Shown here piece by piece: positions 12,301 through 22,995 of a DNA stretch of 64,000 nt (the stretch's first letter is position 1; each line of letters opens with the position of its first letter). A program made the position numbers and the translations under genes. The notes beneath the pieces are model-generated. The model did not search any database. It was given only the letters and a program-made list of their open reading frames with translations, and was not told the DNA's origin. This stretch comes from Lepturacanthus savala (lineage: Eukaryota; Chordata; Actinopteri; Scombriformes; Trichiuridae): contig CM060468.1 of the NCBI GenBank assembly GCA_030544235.1, positions 7,477,758 through 7,541,757 of the forward strand, in the 5' to 3' direction.

Positions 12301-15300
12301 CCAAAAATCTGGAAAGAAACCGGCTGGAAAGAACGGGAAGGAGGGGTCAAAGAAAAACCACAACTCCACAGGTGAGACAGCTTTTCGCATCCTTCTTAGC
12401 ATCTCTGACGATTCTTCTGTAGAAATATAGCAATCCCAGTTCATGACCTCTCTTGATAGATTATGAATGAATCTTCTGCTTTTAAGTAGATGTCACAACA
12501 CATTCACTGTTACTTGCAAAGCCTTCACAAATAAAGTAGATTGCTGCTTCATAACCGAGAAGTTGCCTCCATCCGTCAGCGGAGCCTTTTCCAGTTAAAA
12601 GTGTAATGCCGTTGTTGCTGATGTCATGAAGGAAATGTGTAAAGAGAGTGTCTAAGAAGCCTACTTTGTGTGCCTGCAAGTAGTTTTGTGGTGTTGTGAC
12701 AGTCATTGTGGTGAGCATAAGCAGAACGTTGAAATACGTCCCCACACTTCAGCGACCAACCGCTTTGAAGAAGCAGAAGTCTGAGCCCATATAGAGATCG
12801 TCAATATCACCTATTGTCAAATGTCCCTTTTTCATTTTTTTTCCTTTCTTTCTGTCTTCTTTGTCAGTGCGTTCCCCGCCAGGGCCACCAGGGCCACCAG
12901 GGCCACCAGGGCCACCCGTGGGACCTCAGTACCTGGATGTGCCATACAAGTCTGAGCGGAGGCCCTGCCTGAGCAAGTCCTCCACCCTCCCCACTCAGGA
13001 GAACGCGACCCCAGGCCGCTGCGCCATCATGGCCAGCCTCCCCGGTGGAGCGACGCCCACCCACGTGCAAAACCAGCGCTGGAGCAACCCGGGGGACAGC
13101 AGTCCCACGTGGGGGACCGTCCAGCACACCTGCCGCAGGCCACTCACAGAGTACCGCGTGTACTCCCACGACTACGCCACGCCCCACGGGAAGGATTGCG
13201 AGGGGCGACAGCAGGCGGCGGCGGTCCAGGAGAGCAACTTGAAACAGGACTGCAAACCCCAGGTTTCCCCAAAGGTGCCGCGGTCTGTCACTGACGTGGA
13301 TCTGCCAAACGTGAGATTTTGCTGATGGATATGAGGGTTTGAAACCATGAGTTAGCGCAGGAAGGAGATCTGAGCAAGTTCTAGATCCGTGGTTTAGCTA
13401 CAGTTATATTTAGATGTATTCAGATGCAGACTCAGTGATGTGCTTTGCTTAACCTCTTAAAATGCAACCCATTTTCAGTCTTATTTGGGCAAAAGGGTAT
13501 GCCCAATTTGTAAGTAGCTCTGTTCACACATGTCACATGTTGTTTGAAAGCCCCGGCTGTTGGTGGTCAGATTTGAATGGTCTCGTCATGCCAAACTTCC
13601 ATTGGGTTGCACTGCTGTCCGTCAAACCAAAGGTGGTGAAACTTTCATAGTCAGTCCTCATTGGTTTTGGAGCTGGCTATCTCCAGACCCGATTGGCTTG
13701 TGCATGGTGTCAATTGATGCGAAACAACTTCAACAACTCATTATTTTCATATAGAAACCAATAACTAAAGTGAACTAAAGTGAACTTAAAGTGAACTTAA
13801 GCTACTCTTGTTGTTTCTATCACAAGACGTCTTAAATCTCACGGACATTTCCTCGGGTTCCATCAAACATATGCTGTGCAGCCAAGAGTTCCTCCTTCAT
13901 CAGTTGCTGTTTGATCCAGCGAGGTGGTCCCTCGGTGCTAATACCGCACAATAGTGCAGATTAACCTTAAAGGTCAATGCCTTCGCGTGCACTGGACATC
14001 TCTTAGCGCATATAAGACACTGATAGCCAGAGAGCACGTGCACTCTGTGCGACACAAAGCCGTTTTTGTAGCTTAACATGACTTTGGGGGAAAATGTCCA
14101 TGATGAGAGGGATAAAGATTACAAGATCCCTATGGATCTATAGTGTTATTGGTTCGTAGAGATAAAAATGTCATTTCATCGGACTTGAAGCCTCTTATGT
14201 GGCCAGGGTAGGTGTAAAGGATTAAGAATCTCTCTCTTCACCTCTCCTTGAAAGATTTTCTACAAGAACATATTCAACAGATGTTACGGTCAAACCAGTG
14301 GACATATATTTAAATGTTTCCAGAGCAAAAAGATATCATGATGCCGCTTAGGAATATTATGTTGCTCCCATCCTCCTCAAAAAACATCTAAATATTACAT
14401 ACATACATCTGTCTATCTGTATATATCCATCTATGTATCTATATATATGTTTTTGTTCATTTAAAATGATAAATATTACCTTTTGGAATTCAAATTCATC
14501 TTCAGATGGACAACTGCTTCTCCAAAGGGTCAGAAGTCAAGTAATAGATTAGAAGCAGTAATCTGGATTGACCGGAGTTTACGGCTGATTGCAAGCAGAA
14601 GGCTTAAGCAACTGAGTTGTCTTTTCTATTGACCAATCGAAAGTCCCCCACAGTGTAAACACTCTGGCAGATCCTCACATGGCAACGTCACAGTGAACTT
14701 AGGCTCCTCACATGAGTTACTGCTTCACACTCCCAGATTCAGTGGGGAGGGGTCGTTCTATTGTGAGAACGTGACCAGTAGTTATTTTCTGACTGTCAAC
14801 ACTATGATGCTTTTCACAGTGTACTGCTCTGTTGTACCACAGACTTATGTGCTTATAGGTAGACAAGAAGTGAACTATATTCACTTCTATACTGAGAGCA
14901 AAGTTGAACCGGAAAGCATTTCAACACAACAAAGTTGCCACTTTTCATCTCTTCCTCTGCCGTACGTCAGAACTTCCTCAAAAGTGCATGAAGAAGTGAA
15001 TGCATAAGAATATCCCGGCATCATTTACCAAAATCGATTTCATCACTGACACTAAAAGGAGAAGGACTATTGATCTTAGAAGTAATATAAACTGATGAAC
15101 ATTTTAAAATACATTTGACATGATTTTTCTCTATTTTAAGATCAGATAATATAAGATAAAACTTTATTTATATAATTTCATTAGCAACAGTAGTAGAGAC
15201 AATACAATTGACATTTAAGAAAAGATTGCACATGGACTATATATATATAAATAAATACAATAGAATACAATACAACATAATATAGGAGCTTTCTTCTAAT

Positions 15301-18300
15301 GAAGTAGCTTGTAAGTTTATGGGCAAATATAGTAGTCTACTGACACATTATTACTCATTCTAATATGTATTCCATTGACTTATACTTCTGTTGGTATCCT
15401 TACAACTGTTCTAAATACCAAACAACACAGTTAATACAAATCAAATGCTGCTTTTGTTCCTGGAAGTGATGAGCGTGCCACAAAGTGCACACTTAAGCAC
15501 TTGTAATTTTCCCCCCTCAAAAGCGTTTCTGAAACAAGAGATGTCAATTGCCTCACATCCTGTGCGTTCTAAGGAAATGAAGCAGCCAGCGTATCAGACA
15601 GCAAACTTACCACTCGACTGTCAGAGGAGTGCAGAGGAGAATTAGAGAAGAGACGAGACTGACATTTGACAATAGAACAGCTGGAAAAATGTTACAGAGG
15701 ACGGCGTCCAATGTGTCAGACAGACCAAAGAGCAGCAAACCAAAGGTAGGCAAACAGGAAGCAGATGTGTTCAAATGTCAACTTTGACAAAAAATTGTCC
15801 TCGTGAAACAAGAAAGAGATGGAGAGAGACGGTTTATTCATGTGACTGAAGAGCTTTTCTGCACATTCGTATTGGTTGAAGTCACTGCTTAACAAACATC
15901 GAGAAATGAGTTTGAGGAATCAAATTCCATAAAATTGATCATTCCTAAATTACAAGAATACAGTACGTTGTATTTGTAGAACAGATAATTAGAACAAAGA
16001 ATGTGATGTTCAATTTTTAAACTCTGTCCTGCTGCATATGTGGACGGTAGTAGACGCTGCATTAAATCAATTCACAGAGGGCTGTCTCGCCGCTGAAATT
16101 TAACCAGGATTTCCAGAGATTATTCCTTTATATAATTATTTTGGTGCTATGCAGTGGAGATGATGGGGGTTTGGGAGTGATTATAATGACTTTTAGCTTT
16201 ATGAAAAATTATAGGGTGGGGTGGGGTTGCGCTTGTGGTGGGAATTAAAACTGAGTGAGTGGTTAGCATCACAGTGCTGTATGTCACCAGAGGATGCAGC
16301 TGTGTTATTTATGTAATTATTTATAGAAATTGTAGGTGACATATATTCTGTCTGAGGCTACTCAGACGCGACCACCACACGTAACATGTTTCATAATCAT
16401 TTCGATGGAAGTGACAGAGGGTTTTAGCTTTCATAACTATTTCAGCATGAAGGATTTATTATATGCCTACATGTAAATTCTGTATGTGGCTGCGGTTTGC
16501 TTTTGACTGAAGTTGTCAGCAGAAAAATCAGGAACTCTTTGTCTTCGCTTAACAGACAAATATATATTTAGATATAGACAGCTGAACTCAGTATAAAAAA
16601 TGATGATCAGGTTGAAGATCATGCAGATTTTGGAAGATTTTTAAACCTTGAGACAATTTGAGACAAGGACTCAGCAGTATTGCGGCTTGATGTGAAATAA
16701 TGCTGTTAAGCTTTGCTGCAGGAACTGTGCCAGTTATCTCAATAACGTCCCGTTGCCTTTGTCTTTAAAATCTTCTTCGCAGCGCTCCACAAGCTTCGGC
16801 AGGTTTGAGGGTCTCAAACACCACTCGTCACAAGCCAAGCCGGAGGAAAATGGGATAAATATGGTGTGTAGTTTGTGTTAATTTTATAGAGAAATAGGGA
16901 AACAATGGGCAAGATAGGGAAACATTTATAAAGTGATTACACTATAAAACATTAAATCTGTGAAATCTGCAGGTATTTACTGTGTAAAACACACTAAAGT
17001 TATTGTAACCAATTATTATAGTAGATTGCTATATATATTATATATACTATCTGTTGAAAATCACTGTGTGAAGAATTACTGTAGTAAATCACAATAGTCA
17101 CTGTATTATAATACAGTTAATAATCTGTTATACTGTTAATCTGTTGTACTTCTACTGTAAAAAAAAATAACTGTCTGGATAATTGCTGCCAGTTAGTTAT
17201 AAATTTTAAGGTTTTTCAGTATGAATACAGATGCTACAGTGGCTCTTGTTACAATGAAATGACCTTAAAAATGCACAAATATATGTTTAACTAATGTTGC
17301 TGTATATGTTGTGTTAATCATATGACAGTTTTGGTCTTTGTAGCACAGGAAGTGGTGCATTTTGTGTTCATTTAATACATAGACTTACTGCATGTTTGGA
17401 GTGAAATGACAAATTTTAGACAAAGTTGTCACGAAAATTATAAAAACAAACAAACAAACAAACACACTTTTGTCATAAACAGGTCACAGAGGAGTGTGAG
17501 GACCCACACAAATCCGCTGGACTTGGGAAGAAGATGAAGGCGATTTCACTGACCATGCGCAGAAAAATGGGCAAAAAACACGCCAAGGCCTTCTCCGAGG
17601 AGATAGTGAGTCACACACATACACACACACACACACACGCACACATTTCTGTTTCGTTTATCCACATTGTGTGTGCACATAGGATCAAAAACCACCTGAC
17701 AGAAGCCACGCCTCATAAAATTCCAGATTCACTGACAATCAGCCTCAGTTACTGCAAACCACTGCTGTTTTTTTCTCAAAAGTACTACTGTTGTCACTTA
17801 TGAACCCACATCCGCAGATATGACGTTGTTTCTGGCTTTATTCCGACGATCTGACACTGATTGGAGAGATAAGACAAAACTTTGTAGGCACTCTGTAATT
17901 TTCGCAACCTGCGACATGAAGCTGTCTTAGTTTCTGTGGCATTTCACTTTCGGTCTAAATTGTCACACTTTACTCTGGCATGCCTCTCAACTTAAATAGT
18001 GTGTCTTTTTGGTTTTTTTTGTTCTTCCAGGGTGATGACCCAGAGGCAGAGACAGAGAGTTGTCCCCCGGCCGAGAAAAACTCTGCAAAGACCTGTAACT
18101 CCTTAGAGAGTCTTTACAGCGGCCAGAGCTCATCTAGTAAGAACACTGCTGACGCTGTTTCTAACACATATATATTTAGAGCTTGTCCTGCTTTGTTTAG
18201 AAATCATCAGCACAGCAAGTAATCATACTGGGTTGTGTTTATGGGTGCAGGTGGTGTGACCAGCGAGTCCAATGGTTCTGGTCAGAGGGACAGTCTGAGG

Positions 18301-21300
18301 CTGGAGGAGGACGGCTCCTACCAGGGACAGTTCTGCGGCAGAGCTCGCGTCCACACAGACTTCGTCCCCAGCCCTTATGACAGCGATTCCCTAAAACTCA
18401 AGGTAAGATAAGATAATCCTAACCCTAATTGTTACAAAAAAAACCCCTAAAGTGTCCTTTTAAATGTCTAAAAGTGCCCTAAAATGCATTCATGGGTGGT
18501 GAAAACATACATGCTCCAGATTTCATTGGCACCAAGAATCGCTATTAAACATTACTACTGCAGTTACTTTTATGTTGGACCCTTTTTTCCTTCATATATG
18601 TTGAGCTGAAACTGAATCTCACAGAACTGGTTTGGATTATCTGGCACTGACATGGTGTTGAAATGCAACAGAATACCCCCCTAGGGAATTATTTCCTTCT
18701 TGCATCCATGTCTCTCTGTTTTCTTCGGATCAGTAAAAAGTTACGTATAAATGTATGAAAAGTGCTTTATAAATAAAGATTGATTGATAAATAACAGCAC
18801 CTACAAATGTCTCATCTCTTATGTTTATGTACAATGACTTCTCATTTCTGTAAAGAAATAGGAACTGGTCCATTTTGCACAGTCATCCAGAGGGGCCGTT
18901 TCTGGGCCCCGGACCGCATGTTTGACACCCCTGCGATAACAGTTCAAAATCCTGTTCATGATTCGACATATTTTATATAACTTCCCTCCTAGGTCGGGGA
19001 CATCATCAACATCATCAGCAAGCCTCCCATGGGCATCTGGACAGGCATGCTGAACAAAAAAGTGGGCAACTTCAAGTTCATCTATGTAGACGTTTTGGTG
19101 GAGAAGGAGGAAGAAGAGGACGTCCCCAAAATCAGACAACAGAAGCTGTCCAAGAGGCCGAGGCCTAAAACGCTGTTGGAGCTGCTGGAGCGTCTGAAAC
19201 TGGAGGTGAGGACAGGAGCCACTTGTGCGATAGAGACCTTTTTTACAACAGCCATAAACCCAGTTGTTACCAATGACACTAATTAGGACTTTGTTCCATT
19301 TAGTGTAGCAGAGCTGTTCAAAGGGGGCCAACATGCACCTGTTTGACCTGGAACCTTATTTAGTATCATTTGTAACTCCTGTTTTTTAAAGAACGTTAAC
19401 CAGTGCACTTTTGAAAAAGTTTTCTGTCTACTGCTGTGTCTGTTTTATAACACGAGATCTGAAACTTGACGTGTAGGAGATAAAAGGAGGCTGCGTATGT
19501 ACGATATGCTGATTGTGATGAAGGGGCTGTTGCTGTTGTTGCAGGAGTACGCCTCCACCTTGCTGCTAAACGGCTACGAGACGGTCGAAGACCTGATGCA
19601 CCTCCAGGAGAAACACCTGATAGAGCTGAACGTCAGAGACCCCGAACACAGACACAGGCTTCTGACCGCGGCTGAATACCGCTACGTAGAAGGTTAGGAA
19701 CTATTCTAACAGCTAACAACTGATATTTCTATTATTGGGGCCAAGCAGTGATGCCCCGTAGTGTTTGTTAGTTGTCTTATGATACTGTCTTCAGCCATGG
19801 GAGTCTATAGCAGCCCATAGAATTGTCTGGGAAAAAGTTGTGAAATTTGCTACGCTGATTGGGGACAGTCCCCTAAATAATGTCACCAAGTTCCATGTCA
19901 GCACCTCATATGCTCTAGCGCTGCCAACAGGTCAAAGTAGGAGGTCCATTTCTGTATGTAACTTTTGAACCGTGCATCTGATTTTCAAAAAGTTGGTATC
20001 GATGGAATCCTAAAATCTAGATAGAAACACGAATCCCAAATTTTGTCCAATCGACATCAAACTTGACACACCTGATCTTCAGACCAAGCTTCACAAATGC
20101 TTTTTGTTTTGTCTTTGCATCTACAACCGTTTGCCCATAACAGCCAATTGAAATTCGCGGTGAAGCCGCCAAACAGGAAGTGAGTTCATATCTCAGCAAA
20201 GCTTTCACGTATCAAAACTGAACTTAGCACATGTATTTCCAATTCCATCAGGAGGACGCTCAAGAAATCTCATGACCTTTGACCTCTAGGGTGCACTGTA
20301 ATTCGCATTGGCTCATATCTCATGATGGATTAGGAACAAAATTCCAATGCCTGATCATACTGTGGGTCTTCACATTGATGGTCCATGCCTGTCAGCACAA
20401 ATACTTGGCCACCATATTGGATTACATCCAAATCAGCAAACACATTGCACTGACCACATATTTTGGCTGATCGCCACCGAACTTGATACAGATGATGCTT
20501 AGGGCATGTAATACTGTGATTTTATTGCCTGTCAAAGCATTCTGCCGTCACAGTCAATTGAATTTGAAGCCGCCAAACAGGAAGTGGCCTTATATCTCGG
20601 CCAAACTGTGCTGTATTGACTTGAAATTTCTTGTGGGTGCTTAGGAACACGTCTATGACTTAACTGCACCTGCTTGGCCCCTCTACTTTGACCTTTTCCT
20701 GCTCTGGCGCATCAAAATATCTACTGTATGACCTATTTTTTTACTACCAATAGTATTGTTTACAAAAAATATTGTTAACTATTCACTATTTTCCACAAAC
20801 ATAAAGTACAAATTCCCTTACTGGCACTATATGAGACTAAGTAGTTTTATTATGATTTAATGAGACATATCTGTGTTAAGTAGTGAGATTGTCAGCATCA
20901 TCAAAACACAAATTAATATCAGAGTTAAAATCTTAGGATAAACTCTCTTCTTAGAAATAATTCTGCTAAATCATTCCTCAGAATGTAAAAGATCAACTGA
21001 AAGCAGAGAACAGAAATGCATCCTGTGTGCTGTTAGCAGCCTATCGGTGGTTTCTTATTTAAACAGTCTATGACGGCTTCCTGTGACTCAGATAGAAAGT
21101 GTAAAGAGAGCAGAAATGTTCTTGGAATCTGAGGCCTGCATAAATTAAAATGAAAAGTACTTCTCAGTCCCCAGTTTTTGTTTCATTGCGTTTTACTTAA
21201 GCAGATGTGTAGAAGTCAAAGTCAAGGTCATTTTAATTCTTCAGCTGGGGCGGTGGTGTGAATAAACAGATGGCAGTGGCTGCAATGTGACTCTGCCCAG

Positions 21301-21869
21301 CTTGTTGACTCACATGAGATGTCAGTAATTTATTCAGGCGAGGTAGAATCATGAAAGAATGGTGGAATATTTTAATTTTGTGAAAGTGGAAAGTAGAAGT
21401 CACAAATTAAAAATCTGTCTTACCACATTTTGAAATCTAAAGAACACTGAATTTGTAGCACAGATTCTTTCAGATTCATTCTGAGCCTCTGTATTTAAAT
21501 TCTGAGAGAAAAGGAGTTATTGAACAATTCAAGAGTAAATTCAGAAGCTAAAAATTCAGATACATAACTTAAGTAACTTAAAATTTTAATATCAATAATT
21601 AATGTCAAGGAGCATCAAAGGCATCTAAATGTGGGTAATTTCCAGTCAATCGGTGTGGATTTTATCTTCTCTAATGCGGTCGGAAACACAAAGTGTAATA
21701 TTCCGACATTTCTTTTAATTCCCTTTGCTTCGTGGCTGCAGGTGATGACGTGAGGGAAGAAGAGGAGCACAAATCTTCTCACGATCTACAGGAAGAGGAC
21801 AGCGACTGTCCCAGAGACTCGGGCTGCTTCATCCCGTCTGAATGCTCAGATAGCAAAGAGGACGCGTAG
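6346..21869 (+). CDS. samsn1: SAMSN1 (HACS1) SH3/SAM adaptor, long form
   Basis: Nine upstream exons join the conserved core in frame: 6346-6369, 8237-8416, 8699-8742, 9599-9639, 9896-9979, 10524-10618, 10742-10807, 12248-12371 and 12868-13310. They continue into 16783-16863, 17483-17605, 18031-18136, 18251-18402, 18993-19205, 19545-19692 and 21742-21869. Every border is GT-AG and all phases match, giving 683 residues. The 367-residue extension starts MNLFCFSLEGSMDSLYE. It has a Ser-Arg-Ser-Cys repeat (about 32-48), Lys-rich stretches, a Gly-Pro-Pro run (about 223-237) and low-complexity sequence, with no catalytic domain. The exon at 15689 must be skipped, because it is itself a first exon. 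If the donor at 13311 were not used, translation would stop four codons later, so a separate short protein is the alternative. I infer an alternative upstream promoter. Confidence 0.72.
8307..8358 (+). repeat. samsn1: Ser-Arg-Ser-Cys coding tandem repeat
   Basis: Tandem 12-base units (TGCAGCCGTTCC and close variants) within the second long-form exon encode SRSSSRSCSRSCSRSCS. The phase is kept, so copy-number changes would alter protein length without a frameshift. Confidence 0.75.
10112..10305. mobile_element. hAT-like non-autonomous element (relic)
   Basis: The left end reads CAGTGTTCCCAACCTAGGG and the right end AAAGGTTGAGAAACCACGGG. These are imperfect inverted copies of the CAGTGGTTCTCAACCT-type terminus seen in vertebrate hAT MITEs. 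It is about 194 bp and lies in an intron of the samsn1 long form. No transposase is present. Confidence 0.5.
10428..10512 (+). mobile_element. SINE 3' end with simple-repeat tail
   Basis: It contains GCTGGGATTGGCTCCAGCA, CCCCCGTGACCCT, then AATAAGCGGGTATAGAAAATG and a GACT repeat tail, which is the 3' half of a very common fish SINE. The tail runs into the polypyrimidine tract and TAG acceptor of the exon at 10524. Confidence 0.75.
11189..11290 (-). mobile_element. LINE reverse-transcriptase C-terminal relic
   Basis: The minus strand reads PPAIWNSLPSFEAHLKTHLF, close to the C-terminal end of fish L2-type LINE polymerases (x-WNSLP-x-LKTHLF). Only this short piece is left, and the sequence beyond it is simple ATT repeat. 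It lies in an intron of the samsn1 long form. Confidence 0.55.
12880..12918 (+). repeat. samsn1: Gly-Pro-Pro coding tandem repeat
   Basis: Four copies of the nine-base unit GGGCCACCA and variants encode a PPGPPGPPGPPGPP run at the start of the last long-form-specific exon. The run is too short for a collagen helix. A proline-rich SH3-ligand-like segment is the more likely role. Confidence 0.8.
13311..15688. other. samsn1 intron / upstream of the short-form promoter
   Basis: I see no gene here. It lies between the donor at 13311 and the short-form first exon. It is AT-rich, with an ATCT-rich tract near 14400-14450. The short open frames at 13462-13754 and 14693-15007 lack splice context, known domains and initiation context. 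The last few hundred bases should contain the short-form promoter, but I cannot point to core elements. Confidence 0.5.
15689..21869 (+). CDS. samsn1: SAMSN1 (HACS1) SH3/SAM adaptor, conserved short form
   Basis: Eight exons (15689-15745, 16783-16863, 17483-17605, 18031-18136, 18251-18402, 18993-19205, 19545-19692, 21742-21869) encode 335 residues, against about 373 in human SAMSN1. The start MLQRTASNVSD matches the family's usual N-terminus. Residues 20-24 (RSTSF) hold Ser23, equivalent to the 14-3-3-type phosphosite. Residues 62-81 (KKMKAISLTMRRKMGKKHAK) are the basic nuclear-localisation region. The SH3 domain is about 152-208 (FCGRARVHTDF, then VGNFKFIYVDV), and the SAM domain about 230-291 (LLELLERLKLEEYASTLLLN). 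The tail keeps CPRDSGCF. The family (SAMSN1, SASH3/SLY1, SASH1) comprises cytoplasmic/nuclear adaptors; SAMSN1 dampens B-cell and mast-cell signalling. hspa13 follows in the same direction. SASH3 is the nearest alternative, but the N-terminus, the length and the hspa13 neighbour favour SAMSN1. Confidence 0.95.
16942..17233. repeat. ACTGTA/TACAGT-rich interspersed repeat, copy 2
   Basis: A second copy of the repeat at 316-632, in the same orientation, with many substitutions and small gaps. It lies in the samsn1 intron between the second and third short-form exons. Confidence 0.6.
17610..17645. repeat. (CA)n microsatellite next to a samsn1 donor site
   Basis: The CA repeat starts almost directly after the splice donor at 17606 (GTGAGTCACACACATACACA). 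Its length is likely to vary between individuals. Confidence 0.85.
18733..18960. repeat. Mixed LINE/SINE tail and hAT-like relic
   Basis: AAAGTGCTTTATAAATAAAGATTGATTGAT at about 18758-18790 is the typical 3' tail of L2-related elements. At about 18905-18940, CGGACCGCATGTTTGACACCCCTG resembles a hAT terminus. Both lie in the intron before the exon at 18993. Confidence 0.5.
19735..20700. repeat. Fish interspersed repeat with an internal ~415-bp tandem duplication
   Basis: The block at about 20140-20200 (AATTGAAATTCG...GAAGCCGCCAAACAGGAAGTGAG) recurs at about 20550-20615 (AATTGAATTTGAAGCCGCCAAACAGGAAGTGGC). Each copy is followed by a TATATCTC / TTGACTTGAAATTT-type stretch, in a repeat family I recognise as common in fish. 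It fills much of the last samsn1 intron. No open frame of useful length is present. Confidence 0.6.
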
Positions 21870-22142
21870 AAGCTCACAGACACTGTGGATTCTTAATGTG
21901 CTCGTTGGTCAGACAGATACTTTGACATTCAAGATTATGGAAACGATTTCAACGTTTGTCTTTTAATTGTTTTTTTCACAACTTATCATGTGAATATTCT
22001 TTATTTTGACAAGCTATAGGTGCACACTTTCCTAAAAGCTATGTAGAAACCAGTCCAATACATGAGGGAGGACATGCAAATCGTGAACATTCTGAATGTC
22101 ATTTTATCAAGATGATAAATATCCTTTTTTTTTTAATTAAAA

Positions 22143-22172
22143 AAGTGGCATTTCATTGATAAAATGCCACTT
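22143..22172 (+). other. samsn1: Perfect 11-bp stem-loop in the samsn1 3' UTR
   Basis: AAGTGGCATTT at 22143-22153 is the exact reverse complement of AAATGCCACTT at 22162-22172, with an 8-base loop. It lies 274 bases after the stop codon and before the likely poly(A) signal, so it should be in the mRNA. Confidence 0.6.
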
Positions 22173-22510
22173 GTAATTATTACATTCTCAATCATCATCC
22201 AGTGTTTTTCTGCATATAACAGCTTTATTTATCACAGCTCATTATGACCTTACTCATCACATCCAATGTCGTTTCAACATATAGTGTCATCATTTTTATT
22301 TTCCATGAATGAAGTGATGTTGTTCAAGTGTGATGTTTCTGAAACATAGTGTCTGGGTTTGACCATGCAAATTCAAATCTTGCCTATAATGTGTATTGTA
22401 CAGGAAAAATGTGTTATTTGTGTGTGTATGTGTGTGTATGTGTGTGTGTGTGTGTGAGAGAGAAAGACAGATCTTGTTTGTGCATTTATCTGTTTTCACA
22501 ACCTTTTGTA

Positions 22511-22516
22511 AATAAA
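22511..22516 (+). terminator. samsn1: Candidate poly(A) signal of samsn1
   Basis: This is the first AATAAA after the stop at 21869, giving a 3' UTR of about 650 bases. It is followed by T-rich sequence. A (TG)n run at about 22418-22457 lies just before it, and an AT-rich low-complexity tract (22560-22780) after it. Confidence 0.55.
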
Positions 22517-22821
22517 ATTAATACATATATGATTTTTATTTATTTCAGAAGTCTTTCTTTCTTTCTTAATAATAATAAATAAATAATATAATAATAACAA
22601 TATAAATAATAAATACATAAAATATTTGTATATATATATATATATATAATAACAATATTCTACATTATTTTAAATTAAAACTATTTGAATATAATGAATT
22701 TCTCCTGCACAAAGCTATTTTCATGTCTTCATTTAATTATATAATAATAAATAAATAAATAATAATATATTTGTTTCATTATTTTTTTGTGACATTCATA
22801 CCAATAAAGCATATTTGAATG

Positions 22822-22882
22822 TGACGTCGCCCCGTTAACTACATTACCCAGCAGGCACCGCGGGCGGCACAACGTTGACGTG
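22822..22882 (+). promoter_or_regulatory. hspa13: hspa13 promoter: ZNF143-like, CRE-like and UPR-like motifs
   Basis: Within the GC-rich 170 bases before the ATG are three motifs. TGACGTCG at 22822-22829 is one base from a CRE. ACTACATTACCCAGCAGGC at 22838-22856 is close to the ZNF143/Staf motif ACTACAATTCCCAGCATGC. TGACGTG at 22876-22882 matches the ATF6/XBP1-type core. There is no TATA box, consistent with a housekeeping promoter. The samsn1 poly(A) signal is only about 300 bases upstream. Confidence 0.5.
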
Positions 22883-22995
22883 TAGTTAGTTAGTCGGAAG
22901 CTGTTCCTCGTCAACAGCTGTCGGTGCCGGCGTCGTTTAACGGAAACTTTGAGCGTTTTTACCGGCACTTGGTTACATCACGTCGGCGTGCGGAC

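Noticed and set aside
12864..13187. Open frame on the minus strand opposite the long samsn1 exon (107 aa)
   Set aside because: It is antisense to a GC-rich coding exon with clear splice signals on the + strand. The Trp-Pro-rich translation is simply the complement of the Gly-Pro-Pro repeat.
18825..19334. 169-aa minus-strand open frame
   Set aside because: It is mostly antisense to the samsn1 exon at 18993-19205 plus a repeat relic, with no domain or splice context.
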